Positions 1 to 8,592 of a stretch of DNA of 64,000 nt are shown one piece after another (position 1 is the stretch's first letter; the number at the start of each line of letters is the position of its first letter). The DNA comes from CAYYYP01 sp964475985 (GTDB lineage: Bacteria; Bdellovibrionota; UBA1018; CAYHWW01). The position numbers and the translations under genes were made by a program. The stretch is taken from NCBI GenBank assembly GCA_964475985.1, contig CAYYYP010000010.1, forward strand, positions 16,756-80,755, given 5' to 3'. The notes below the pieces were generated by a model. It was not told the origin of the DNA and did no database searches. It saw only the letters and a list, made by a program, of their open reading frames with translations.

Positions 1-1746
1 CGTTCCTTCAAGGACACGCAATCTATCGACGGGATCGATGTAGAGCGGCGCCGGAACATCGGAGCCCTCCGTACCGAAACGTTTCATGAGATCACGAATG
101 GCGTCTGGTTTCAGAACCATTCGGCTTAGCGCTGCAACGCGTGACATGTAGGACAATGCGTGGGGCCCTACGTGAACGGTTGGTACACCATCATCCGATG
201 GAGTATCGATTCGCAAATCGTATCTTCCATCCGGACCAAGGGCCCTTCGGAAAGGACTTGTGGGTTCCGGAAAAAGCTCATGCAGGTGCAAGTTCACGGG
301 AACCCAAGGTGCTGCATCGTTGCCCAGTGGGCGCATTTGGAATTGCTGCGCTTCATAGGTGGCAATGGCTTGGATATCCTGGGGCTTGGTACTCCACTCC
401 ATGCCTAACAATTGCAACCTATCGATGATGGGTGATTTGTGATCTTTGGTACGCGCCGAAACTTCTCGAACATCGTCGCGGTTGGTTGCACCAATGAACA
501 CTACGTCAAACTCAACTTCTTGGGATCCGTCGATGGAAAACCGTCTCGCCTGAATCGCAGTTAAAAGGGCGTCAAGCAAATCGGCCGAGTTTTTTAGTAA
601 CTCTTCCAATAGTACGGGACCACCGTTAGCTGCGAAAATTCGGCCGTTTAAGTTATAGGCAAAGGGATCGCTCTCTCCGTTTGCAAATGCAATGGCCGGA
701 TTTTTTGATGCAAAAAGTGAAGGCAAATCCACATCGCGTCTACGTGGGTCGATGATGGGGGCCGTGCTGTCGGTACCCATTTGGTATCGATAAACTTCGA
801 CGTGGGAATTGAGGGCCGCAAAAAGTTCCGCCGGAGTGAGTTGGCCAACGCTTTTGCCAAGTCCAACCGCCGCATGTTTTGCGATCTCATTGGCAATTTT
901 TTGGCAATGGGGACACATTTTTTTCTTAGGGCTTGGGTTGTATCCAGAAAATCTTCTGGCTTCAGGGCCCGCTTCCCTAAGTACGGCCGATTTAAAAACT
1001 TCCGGTAGGGTTACAAAGGGTGAATCGTGAATCGGACAATCGTACACGATGGAGGATCCATCTTCCCGTTGGAAACGATCCCGTAACGCCGGAACCGCCG
1101 CGAGGTTTTTCCAGCGGTAACTTAAAAAATAGAAACGTGGATCGTTGAGCGAAAGGTTTTTCAACGCCGCCCGAAAAATTTCGATGACTTCAGATTTACC
1201 GGTTCCGGGTCCGCCCACGAGTGTTGCGACCTTAAGCCCGCTTCGATAACCTTCCGCCAAAAGTTTGATCTGGCCCACGAAATGATCGATGGGAACGTGC
1301 TGACCAATGATCCGTTTGCCGTTTGCGACCTCAAGGCCATCGGAGAAAAGAGAGTAACGACGAATTGCATTTTCCTCGCCGGTATTGGGGTCGTTCATGG
1401 GCCTTACGCCTTGTGAATTGATGAGCGCCAAAAGTCGTTGGGCGGCGTTGAGAATTACGGTTGGATGTTTCTGCGCCAGAGTTTTACCGGAAGCATCGGG
1501 CGTTACGAAATCCGTGAGCGGGAAAACGCCGTCCAAAAGTACCAAGGTAGGATCGAGCTCGCTGGCGGCAGCAATCCCCCTTTCGTGGTTTTCCGCTAAA
1601 AACTTATCGCAAAGTTCAGATAACGAAGCATTGGCTGCGACGGGCGCCGGAGTTTCCGGACCTTCATCTTCATGACCATAAACAGAAATCGTTGTACTGA
1701 GAATGAAAGCACTCGCAGCAATACCAAAACGTACACATTTCCCCAT
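1..1746 (-). CDS. PrkA-family AAA/serine protein kinase with an N-terminal signal peptide (C-terminus outside window)
   Basis: The frame is open from ATG 1746 to the left edge (582 codons, no stop). PrkA/YeaG proteins are cytoplasmic serine kinases with an AAA core. The family landmarks are present in order: P-loop GGPGTGKS (about 178-185), YDCPIHDSP (about 235-243), CPHC (278-281, the CPVC site of the family), GGPVLLEE (375-382, Walker-B-like) and IGATNRDD (418-425). The start is supported by a strong AGGGGGG ribosome site about 6 bases upstream. The oddity is the N-terminus: MGKCVRFGIAASAFILST followed by a polar stretch reads as a Sec signal or membrane anchor, which normal PrkA proteins lack. 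Family assignment is confident; cellular location is inferred. No partner gene is adjacent. Confidence 0.85.
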   Translation of the reverse strand, partial: MGKCVRFGIAASAFILSTTISVYGHEDEGPETPAPVAANASLSELCDKFLAENHERGIAAASELDPTLVLLDGVFPLTDFVTPDASGKTLAQKHPTVILNAAQRLLALINSQGVRPMNDPNTGEENAIRRYSLFSDGLEVANGKRIIGQHVPIDHFVGQIKLLAEGYRSGLKVATLVGGPGTGKSEVIEIFRAALKNLSLNDPRFYFLSYRWKNLAAVPALRDRFQREDGSSIVYDCPIHDSPFVTLPEVFKSAVLREAGPEARRFSGYNPSPKKKMCPHCQKIANEIAKHAAVGLGKSVGQLTPAELFAALNSHVEVYRYQMGTDSTAPIIDPRRRDVDLPSLFASKNPAIAFANGESDPFAYNLNGRIFAANGGPVLLEELLKNSADLLDALLTAIQARRFSIDGSQEVEFDVVFIGATNRDDVREVSARTKDHKSPIIDRLQLLGMEWSTKPQDIQAIATYEAQQFQMRPLGNDAAPWVPVNLHLHELFPEPTSPFRRALGPDGRYDLRIDTPSDDGVPTVHVGPHALSYMSRVAALSRMVLKPDAIRDLMKRFGTEGSDVPAPLYIDPVDRLRVLEGT

Positions 1747-1767
1747 TACGAACCCCCCTAGGAAATT

Positions 1768-1787
1768 CACAGGGCCCCCGCCCTGTG
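1768..1787. other. 8-bp perfect hairpin in the leader of the PrkA-like gene
   Basis: Arms CACAGGGC and GCCCTGTG with a CCCC loop lie 21 bases upstream of the ATG, just ahead of the ribosome site. The adjoining A/T run is on the wrong side for an intrinsic terminator of either strand, so a 5'-UTR stem is more likely. Nothing else is recognised between 1747 and 1894. Confidence 0.35.
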
Positions 1788-1894
1788 AAAAATCACAAAA
1801 ATTTATAAGTGATGTTTAGCGGGAATAGTGGACGGCATTTGCTTCGTCAATGCATCGGGAAATTAATTTTAGAAATTTCCCTTTAAAATTTGCG

Positions 1895-2569
1895 TCATGG
1901 ATCGCCGGGAGAAACTTCAAACGGAAAATTATTTTTTAAAAAATTCCCATTTTTTTGCATACAGTCGAGCGAAATTCCAACATGACGCAAAGCGCTGATT
2001 AACCAATCTGGAAAAGAAAGCTTTTCCTCCGCAGAATTGGTGACGCAAACCCCATTCCAGATGCCACGCATTTTTTGACGCACCCGCTGCCTCAAAATGG
2101 GTTGCCATCGCGCACGCTCCCAACTCGGATCCGGCGAAATAGAAATTATTGAAACTTCCGAATTATCGTCATTCGACCCAACGGCCGACGGCAGGGTTTG
2201 ACTTTTTTCATTTGATAAATTTTTTGAGTTTACATCAGACCCGGTGGACACTTTGGCCATCCACGTGAGGCCCTCAAAAAATAATTTTTGGCACTCCCCT
2301 TTTTGTAAAAGCGCTTCCTTAAAATAAGACTTCCCGCTCCCCTGGACCCGGCAAGGGTAGAGCCAATTTTTTTTCCACGCTCGCGCCGGTGCCGGCGGGT
2401 AAACCATAACCAGCTCAAGCCCCCCATCGCGGCCGGGAAGACTTAACCGGATTTCGCAGGAGCCGAACTCGGGACACCCTAAACGGGCAAAACGCTCCCC
2501 CGACATGACGCCCATGAGCGGCGCTTGAGCCCAAGCCAGATTAGTGAAAAAAAATAAAATGAAGATCAT
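1895..2569 (-). CDS. Exported protein of unknown function (224 aa)
   Basis: The ATG at 2569 overlaps the stop of the upstream exonuclease gene (ATGA), implying translational coupling. It gives a clean signal peptide, MIFILFFFTNLAWAQA, so it is preferred over the longer open frame that begins at 2692 inside the neighbour. The mature protein is polar and has several Cys (for example CPEFGSC near the N-terminus, YPCRVQG, GVCVTN and a Cys close to the C-terminus), which would suit disulfide bonds in the periplasm. I recognise no domain. Coupling to a DnaQ-like exonuclease gives no clear functional hint. Confidence 0.7.
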   Translation of the reverse strand: MIFILFFFTNLAWAQAPLMGVMSGERFARLGCPEFGSCEIRLSLPGRDGGLELVMVYPPAPARAWKKNWLYPCRVQGSGKSYFKEALLQKGECQKLFFEGLTWMAKVSTGSDVNSKNLSNEKSQTLPSAVGSNDDNSEVSIISISPDPSWERARWQPILRQRVRQKMRGIWNGVCVTNSAEEKLSFPDWLISALRHVGISLDCMQKNGNFLKNNFPFEVSPGDP

Positions 2570-3531
2570 GTGGGAAGGATCATATGCAGAATGCGATCGG
2601 TTCGGAACTTTTTTACGATCTGATCGCGGTGGCACAACGCGTTGAGATAAATTTTGAAACGATCCATGACGATGCTCTGGGGGGTCACCCACCGAACGTC
2701 ATCCTCCGTGTTGTAGGTAATCCGCACCGCTTGCTGCGTTTCGCAAAGACGCTTCAACGCAGCGATCCGTGGGGAAAATTCAAAATCTATACTCTGGTGT
2801 GCGCGAAAGAAACCACCGGCGTGCTCCACCAAATGGCCTAAGGTTAAACCACCAGCCGTAGTCGAAGTAAACCGATCCGCGGCAAGCGCAAGCAGACCTA
2901 AAAAAACATGCTTAAGTGCGCCGACATCGGCACCCGCCCGGTGGAGGTGCTCACCCTCTGGTACTTGATACTTAAAATGGTCGGCGAGAACGGAAAGTTT
3001 ATGGTGTCTCAGTTCCGGCAGTAAAGCCTTTGCTAGCCCGCAGGTGTCTAGAACAACTTCTTCCTTAAGCCAAACGCTCTTTCCACGCCTGGTGACCATA
3101 CCTAAATCAAACGATGCATTGTGGGCGATCAACACGCGAGGACTACCCGAGAAACCTAAAAACTCCTGAAACGATGCCCACACCTGGGAAAACTCTGGCG
3201 AGTCTGCCACCATTTCGTTGGAGATACCGTGAATTTTTTGAACTTGTTCAGAAATTAAGATCGGAGGTTTTACTAAATTATGAAATCGCCGATGCTCAAA
3301 CTCTTCATCAAACGCCAACGCGGCAATTTCCACCACATGATCTTTTTGGGCACTGATACCGGTAGTTTCAGTGTCCCAGGCCACCCACCTTACATCCGAG
3401 ACGTTGGTGTTCATCAAGACTTCAAATGTCGATGAGCGCACGGGGGCCCCTTCCGAATCGTTCAGCACGGGATTTCCTTCCATGTCGGTGCCCAGGAGTG
3501 GAGTTATTTCTTTTTGCTCTTGCTCGATCAT
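2566..3531 (-). CDS. DnaQ-like DEDDh 3'-5' exonuclease fused to a C-terminal WYL domain
   Basis: Residues about 45-230 form an RNase T/DnaQ exonuclease: DTETTG (Exo I), HNASFD (Exo II) and HRAGADVGAL (Exo III with the DEDDh histidine). The last about 65 residues read as a WYL domain: VRITYN, then WVTPQSIV, then YLNALCHRD and FRTDRI, the usual order in this ligand- or nucleic-acid-binding module. WYL domains usually sit in transcription factors or defence regulators, so the fusion suggests an exonuclease whose activity is sensed or steered by the WYL part. ATG 3531 (GGGGTATTG upstream) is chosen; the frame opens earlier, at 3594, but that would run into the divergent PilZ gene. The 3' end is coupled to the exported protein downstream. 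Confidence 0.85.
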   Translation of the reverse strand: MIEQEQKEITPLLGTDMEGNPVLNDSEGAPVRSSTFEVLMNTNVSDVRWVAWDTETTGISAQKDHVVEIAALAFDEEFEHRRFHNLVKPPILISEQVQKIHGISNEMVADSPEFSQVWASFQEFLGFSGSPRVLIAHNASFDLGMVTRRGKSVWLKEEVVLDTCGLAKALLPELRHHKLSVLADHFKYQVPEGEHLHRAGADVGALKHVFLGLLALAADRFTSTTAGGLTLGHLVEHAGGFFRAHQSIDFEFSPRIAALKRLCETQQAVRITYNTEDDVRWVTPQSIVMDRFKIYLNALCHRDQIVKKFRTDRILHMILPT

Positions 3532-3570
3532 TTCAATACCCCGTAAACTAAATCTGTGGATAGAGATCAA

Positions 3571-3993
3571 ATGCATGACAACAAGCGTCGTCACTCGCGA
3601 ATCGACGTCAAAGGTGAGTTTAAGGCAACTCTTTATTTAGTGGAAGACGCTCCTGCGGTAAAAAACACTCCTGCCACCACGGGCATCGTAAAGGATTATT
3701 CCAAGAGCGGTATCGGAATATTCACCGTACAACCTATTGCATTGCACAAAATCGTAAGAATTGTGATCGAGCAAATGAAAATGGGCGGTGACGGAAAAGC
3801 GTTAAAGCCCCATTCCTTAGGCCCAGCCCTTGAAGGCCGGGTCGTATGGAGCACTAAGGCTAAGCCTGAAGAAAAGGCGCCCGACACGCACCCCTACCGC
3901 CTAGGGATTGATTTCATGCCCCGCGACGATGCGGCCCAAGAGTGGATGCTTAAGCTCTACAAACTGATTCAAGAATTAGAACAAACAAGCTAA
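3571..3993 (+). CDS. PilZ-domain protein (possible cyclic-di-GMP receptor)
   Basis: A 140-aa protein beginning MHDNKRRHSRIDV. The RRHSR block is the PilZ RxxxR-type nucleotide-binding motif, and DYSKSGIGIF matches the PilZ (D/N)xSxxG strand. A later strand, YRLGIDFM, completes the small barrel. PilZ domains bind c-di-GMP and regulate motility, polysaccharide or transcription. A GTG at 3556 could add five residues; ATG 3571 with GGATAGAG upstream is preferred. The gene is divergent from the exonuclease gene with only 39 bp between starts, and runs into sfsA 10 bp downstream, so it probably heads the sfsA operon. Confidence 0.82.
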   Translation: MHDNKRRHSRIDVKGEFKATLYLVEDAPAVKNTPATTGIVKDYSKSGIGIFTVQPIALHKIVRIVIEQMKMGGDGKALKPHSLGPALEGRVVWSTKAKPEEKAPDTHPYRLGIDFMPRDDAAQEWMLKLYKLIQELEQTS

Positions 3994-4003
3994 CAACGGA
4001 CGT

Positions 4004-4792
4004 ATGTCCGAATTGTTTTCTAAAGAGAATTTTTTACTGGAATTTTCGCTCGCCCAAAAAGCAACTTTAGTGCGGCGCAGAATGCGGTTTTTAGGGGATG
4101 TTCTTCTGCAAAATGAACCGCATGAACATGTAGTGCATGTTCCCAATACCGGTAGCCTTAAGGGCGTGCTTGATGAATTGCGCGCGGGGAAATCCCAGGG
4201 GGCCCTTTTAAGCGAAATCTTGGATCCAGCCTCAAAACGAAAATATTCCAAAACCCTTGAGGCCGTGAACGTTCGTTCCGGTCAGAACGAAAGCGATCTC
4301 TGGGTAGGGATCAATACCCAGAATCCTAACCGACTTTTAAAAACGCTCTGGGAAAAAGGCTTTTTTCCCTGGAAAACTTTACACCCTGAGTTTCAGGTTG
4401 CTAAAGGCTGTCGTTTTGATTTTTTAGCCGATGCCCAAGGCCCTAACCCAACTTTGATTGAGGTTAAAAATGTCAGTCTTGTTGAAAATTATGATGGTGC
4501 TCCCATGGCGTTTTTTCCAGACTCCGTGAGCGACCGTGCCCTGAAACATTTAAAGACCATGGAGCGTTTGGTACAAGAAGGTAGCTACCGCGCAGAAGTT
4601 TATTTTCTGATCCAGCGGCCCGATCCCCTCAACATGCGCGGAGCTCATGAAATTGATCAGGCTTTCGCGGAAAAGTTGAAAGATCTCATGCAGCGCGGAG
4701 TGGTAAAAGCTCGGGCCCTAACCTTTCAGATTTCGCACGATGAACGAGCGTCGGGAATAAAATTCCATGGCGAAATCCCGGTGGTGCTTTGA
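4004..4792 (+). CDS. sfsA: SfsA, sugar-fermentation-stimulation family protein
   Basis: A 262-aa protein with the SfsA signatures: VPNTGSLKG near residue 45 and TLIEVKNVSL followed by AFFPDSVSDRALKHL at about 155-185. SfsA folds as an OB domain plus a PD-(D/E)xK-like domain, and FDFLAD...IEVKN fits that catalytic-like core. Its cellular role is not well defined; a DNA-binding or nuclease function is suspected in the family. Its stop overlaps the next start (TGATG), so it is translationally coupled to the YgfZ-like gene. Confidence 0.92.
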   Translation: MSELFSKENFLLEFSLAQKATLVRRRMRFLGDVLLQNEPHEHVVHVPNTGSLKGVLDELRAGKSQGALLSEILDPASKRKYSKTLEAVNVRSGQNESDLWVGINTQNPNRLLKTLWEKGFFPWKTLHPEFQVAKGCRFDFLADAQGPNPTLIEVKNVSLVENYDGAPMAFFPDSVSDRALKHLKTMERLVQEGSYRAEVYFLIQRPDPLNMRGAHEIDQAFAEKLKDLMQRGVVKARALTFQISHDERASGIKFHGEIPVVL

Positions 4793-5580
4793 TGGAAACT
4801 AACACGGTTCAAAACTGGGCCTATTTTCAGATGAATGGCGTTGATGCCCAGGATTACTTACATCGTCTCTCCACTCTGAATTTTAAAAATGTAAGTGTAT
4901 TGGAAAAAATCAGAACCGACTGGGTTCCCGGCGCAATCCTAAAACCCACCGGAAAATTTGATTTGTATTTTTTATTGCGTGGGCAAGCTCCGGCGTTTGA
5001 GATCCTTACGCCCTATCCCGAAGGCGCAGCCCTAGAAACATTAGAACGCATGCATTTTTTGGATCGATTTGAAATTAAAGCGCATGCCGTTGATGGGGTT
5101 GAGCTGCCAAGGGCTCCCCGTACCGATCTCACCCGCCTACTTTGTTTGGCGCCCGTGTACCCAAACGAAATCAACGAAACGACCAACCCTTTGGAGTTAG
5201 GCCTTGAAGAAATCATTCATGAAAACAAAGGCTGTTATCCTGGACAAGAGGTCATTGAAAAAATCATATCTAAAGGCGGAGTGCCTCGGCACCTTTGCCT
5301 TATTCAGGTGAAAGAAAGTGATTTACTTCAGGGCACGTTGGCGGATTTTCAAGCTGACTGCCTAGCCAAGGGATTACTTACGAGCAGCTCGTTACTTTTG
5401 CCGGGCGAAAAAATACCGAAAATTGAAAACGCAAAATTTCATTTCGAAAGCGACGATCAAAGTTCTGCGCGTTTACTCGGAATGACTTTACTCAATAAAA
5501 CTTTGATTAAAAACACTTCGGCGGAAGGGAAAGTCTTTACGATCAATGGTGCGCCTGCCACCATCTTGGCATGCGCCTAA
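4792..5580 (+). CDS. ygfZ: YgfZ/GcvT-like folate-binding protein
   Basis: A member of the YgfZ family, which uses a GcvT-like tetrahydrofolate-binding fold to support maturation or repair of Fe-S proteins. The diagnostic KGCYPGQE motif is at about residues 145-152, preceded by EIIHEN and followed by a GGVPRHL stretch as in YgfZ. The N-terminal YLHRLSTLNFKN and GKFDLYFLLRG blocks fit the GcvT-like barrel. ATG 4792 overlaps the sfsA stop; the codon before it (TTG) is an unlikely alternative. The 3' end overlaps the next gene by 10 bp, so sfsA, this gene and the peptidase gene are probably co-translated. Confidence 0.85.
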   Translation: METNTVQNWAYFQMNGVDAQDYLHRLSTLNFKNVSVLEKIRTDWVPGAILKPTGKFDLYFLLRGQAPAFEILTPYPEGAALETLERMHFLDRFEIKAHAVDGVELPRAPRTDLTRLLCLAPVYPNEINETTNPLELGLEEIIHENKGCYPGQEVIEKIISKGGVPRHLCLIQVKESDLLQGTLADFQADCLAKGLLTSSSLLLPGEKIPKIENAKFHFESDDQSSARLLGMTLLNKTLIKNTSAEGKVFTINGAPATILACA

Positions 5581-8500
5581 CGTCTGGTTTCAAAAAATTC
5601 ATTTACCGTTTGCTTACGGAAATCTCCGTGATTTCCGTTTTTTTCAGCATTCCCCTGGCTCTGGGTTTTGAACGAAGTGAGTTTCCATCCCGAAAATTTG
5701 TCGGGGATGCCATTGCCTTAAGTCCCGGCGATAACTACCGGGTCCATTATTCTGAACATTTTAAAATTATTTATCCACGCGCCATTGAGGAACTTGCTAA
5801 GCGCTCCACCGGCTATTTAGAGGATGCGCACCGGCAGCTCAGTCCATTTTTCCTATATGCGCCAAAGGATCGCACCACCGTAATCCTTACGGACAACCAG
5901 GATCTTTCCAACGGCGTTGCAAGTGCTGTAGGCCATCAGGGTTTGGTGCTTTTCGCCATCGCGCCGGAACCCTTCATGAGCATTAATGATAACGATAACT
6001 GGCTCAAAAACCTTTGCACCCATGAATATACCCACTACCTAACGTTGCATCCTACTCGGGGTGTTTTCAAATTATTGACCTACATTTTTGGTGACACCTT
6101 TCTACCTAACTCCCTGTGGCCAGCGTGGCTTGCGGAAGGATACGCGGTTTACGCAGAAACCCGGTTCTCAAGAATGGGCCGTGGATCGGGCCCCTACTAC
6201 ACGACGATTGCTAGGGACAGTATTGCGCGCAAAACCTTGGGTGAATCATTTTTGACCTTCAATGAAATCACGGGCGTTATCCCTGAATTTCCCTTTGGCG
6301 AAGCCGCTTATTTTGCGGGCTTTGCCATGATTGACCAGCTTGCCCATGAAAAAGGAAAATCGGCATTAGGTGAACTCAGCATACGGAGTTCCGGCCGCTT
6401 TCCCTACTTCTTAAATACCACCCTTGAAGCCACCTTCGATAAGAACGAGCTCTCCTATCAGGACCTCTGGATCAACTGGATTAAGCGCAAACAAGAAGAA
6501 TTTAAATCAGAGATTGATCAAAAACAGACGGGCAGTCCCATCATCGTAAAGTGGTTTACCGATCCAGGGCTTTCCAATTCTGGCGGAAGGCTCAGTCCCG
6601 ATGAAAACCTTCTCGCCACGGTGGTGCGTACGCCTCATGAACGCAGTCATCTTTCGATCCTTGATCTGAAAACCCAAGAAACGAAAATCATCGATATCGG
6701 CATTGCTACGCCTGGTCTGAGTTGGGCGGAAAACGTGGACGCTACAGGGAAAAAAACCCAGACGCTTTATTATACGAAAGTAGATTTCCATTCTCCGTTT
6801 CAGTTTTTTGGTGATCTCTACAGCTGGAGTGAAGGTAGTGGAATTCGTAAACTTACCAGCGGTGAACGGGTGAAGGACCCAGGCTTCTGCCGTTTTGAAA
6901 GTGGTGACACCGTCGTCTTAACTCGCATGCATCAGGGGATTTCTGAGTTATTGAGTTTTGATTTGCAGGACGAAACCCTGACCGTACTTTTTAAAGGTAA
7001 ACTGGGTCAGAGATTTGCGAACCCACGGTGTGGAGTAACTCCGGCAACCCAAAATAAGATTTATTTTTCTGTGCGAAATTTAGAACCCTTTGAGCAGCTT
7101 GCCGAATTTGACCGCACCACCAAAAGCATGAAAGTTTTAATCGGGGGTTGGCAGGCGGGCTACGGGGCCCAGTTCCCGGAGCCAACGGATCTAGGGCTTT
7201 ATTTCACTAAGGTTACGAAATCCCATTTTTCCCTAGCGTTTTATACTTTAAGTACCGGAAAAATCGAACTCATTGCCCAAGACTTGGGTGGTTACTGGTT
7301 TCCGCAGCAAACCAAAACCAAACTTTTAGCGACCTATTTTTCAAGTAATGGATTTCAGACCGTAGAGCTCGATCCCCTTGCAACGTCAGTAGGCGTTGCT
7401 CCTCAAACCACATCGCTTGCGGGTCACAAGTCGTCGAAAACCATAAAAGTAAAATCGCAGACAGCGGTAACTCCCGAGGCACAAAATACGCCTACGGCGC
7501 CTGAACCAGAAATAACCGAATGGGATTCTCGGCATTACTATTTCTTAGAGAGTTTGCTTCCAAGAATTTGGAGTCCAACATTAACGGTGAGCAGTGCACG
7601 GACTACCATCGGCGCCGCCGTGGCGGGTTGGGATGATACGGACCAAATGAGTTACATCGCAAATGGTTGGTACGATACCTTTAAAAAAGGGCCCAACGGA
7701 ATCGTCATGACTCAGAACCGACTGCCGTCTTACTTAGGTTCGTTTCGATTGAATTTAAGAGCCAGTTCCGATCTCAACTCCTGGGGCACCGTCGGCGCAT
7801 CCCGATACTATTTTCAGGAACAGATTTTAGGGGGAACCCTTTCTAGGCCTTTTCCTAAGGTTTATTCCGTGATCATTCCAAGCGTTTCCCTTGAGTGGTC
7901 AGAGATTGCGCTTCATTCCATTGAGCCTAGCCGCGATGATACAAAAAATTCCTTTGGGACTAATCTTAGGGTGGGGCCGGGCTTACTTTATGACTCCCGG
8001 CAGAAGTTCACTTACTCCATTGATTATGAGGCGGGGCAGCTTATTCGCGCACGTTCGCTGAAACTCATCCCCCTGTCTGAAAGGCGTCCAGGCACCTGGA
8101 AATTTCTTTTCGACTGGAACCCGGTTATCGAAGCATTCCCCGCCCACACGGCCTTTGATGCGCACTTTTATTACGCCTTTACCTCGCGGTTCGATCCCAA
8201 TATCTATGAAAGTTATTTAAGGCCCGGCGAAATGGGGAACTTCAGCGACTTGGACCCGCCAACCAGAGGCTATCAGCGTGGACGATTGTTAGGTCGCAAG
8301 GCCTTCGTCGGACAGTTTGAATACCGTTTTCCCATCGAACAAGTATTTAGGTCGCCAGGGACTTTTCCGTTTTTCATGAGGAATCATGGTCTAGGCGTAT
8401 TCGCGGACTTCTTAAAGTACCAATCGGTTTATGGGCCTTACCGACCATTGTTGGTGAGCGTGGGTGGTGCCTATACGCTTAACATCGTGACGGGCTATAT

Positions 8501-8591
8501 CGCGCCAATCTCCATTCGGGTGCAGTTTGCATCGGGTTTCAATAAAAATTATTATGGAGAGCGGCAGCTCTTCATTTCCCTTGGAATATAG
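5571..8591 (+). CDS. Large surface protein: gluzincin-type metallopeptidase, beta-propeller and C-terminal outer-membrane barrel
   Basis: A 1006-residue exported protein with a signal peptide (hydrophobic run ISVISVFFSIPLALG). Residues about 45-300 resemble a peptidase-MA-like gluzincin: HEYTHYL supplies HExxH, and LAEGYAVYAE about 35 residues later supplies the glutamate ligand. The middle (about 330-620) has repeated SPDENLLATVV / LSILDLKT / LYYTKVD-type strands typical of TolB/WD40-like propellers. From about 690 to the end the sequence alternates as in a beta-barrel (LGSFRLNLRAS, VGPGLLYDSR, FEYRFPIEQ) and ends RQLFISLGI, like a surface-antigen barrel. The likely role is an outer-membrane-anchored periplasmic or surface protease. 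The start overlaps the YgfZ-like gene. Confidence 0.8.
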   Translation: MRLTSGFKKFIYRLLTEISVISVFFSIPLALGFERSEFPSRKFVGDAIALSPGDNYRVHYSEHFKIIYPRAIEELAKRSTGYLEDAHRQLSPFFLYAPKDRTTVILTDNQDLSNGVASAVGHQGLVLFAIAPEPFMSINDNDNWLKNLCTHEYTHYLTLHPTRGVFKLLTYIFGDTFLPNSLWPAWLAEGYAVYAETRFSRMGRGSGPYYTTIARDSIARKTLGESFLTFNEITGVIPEFPFGEAAYFAGFAMIDQLAHEKGKSALGELSIRSSGRFPYFLNTTLEATFDKNELSYQDLWINWIKRKQEEFKSEIDQKQTGSPIIVKWFTDPGLSNSGGRLSPDENLLATVVRTPHERSHLSILDLKTQETKIIDIGIATPGLSWAENVDATGKKTQTLYYTKVDFHSPFQFFGDLYSWSEGSGIRKLTSGERVKDPGFCRFESGDTVVLTRMHQGISELLSFDLQDETLTVLFKGKLGQRFANPRCGVTPATQNKIYFSVRNLEPFEQLAEFDRTTKSMKVLIGGWQAGYGAQFPEPTDLGLYFTKVTKSHFSLAFYTLSTGKIELIAQDLGGYWFPQQTKTKLLATYFSSNGFQTVELDPLATSVGVAPQTTSLAGHKSSKTIKVKSQTAVTPEAQNTPTAPEPEITEWDSRHYYFLESLLPRIWSPTLTVSSARTTIGAAVAGWDDTDQMSYIANGWYDTFKKGPNGIVMTQNRLPSYLGSFRLNLRASSDLNSWGTVGASRYYFQEQILGGTLSRPFPKVYSVIIPSVSLEWSEIALHSIEPSRDDTKNSFGTNLRVGPGLLYDSRQKFTYSIDYEAGQLIRARSLKLIPLSERRPGTWKFLFDWNPVIEAFPAHTAFDAHFYYAFTSRFDPNIYESYLRPGEMGNFSDLDPPTRGYQRGRLLGRKAFVGQFEYRFPIEQVFRSPGTFPFFMRNHGLGVFADFLKYQSVYGPYRPLLVSVGGAYTLNIVTGYIAPISIRVQFASGFNKNYYGERQLFISLGI

Positions 8592-8592
8592 G

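Noticed and set aside
1768..1787. Hairpin as an intrinsic terminator
   Set aside because: The A/T run lies on the wrong side for either strand, and the stem is within the leader of an active-looking gene.
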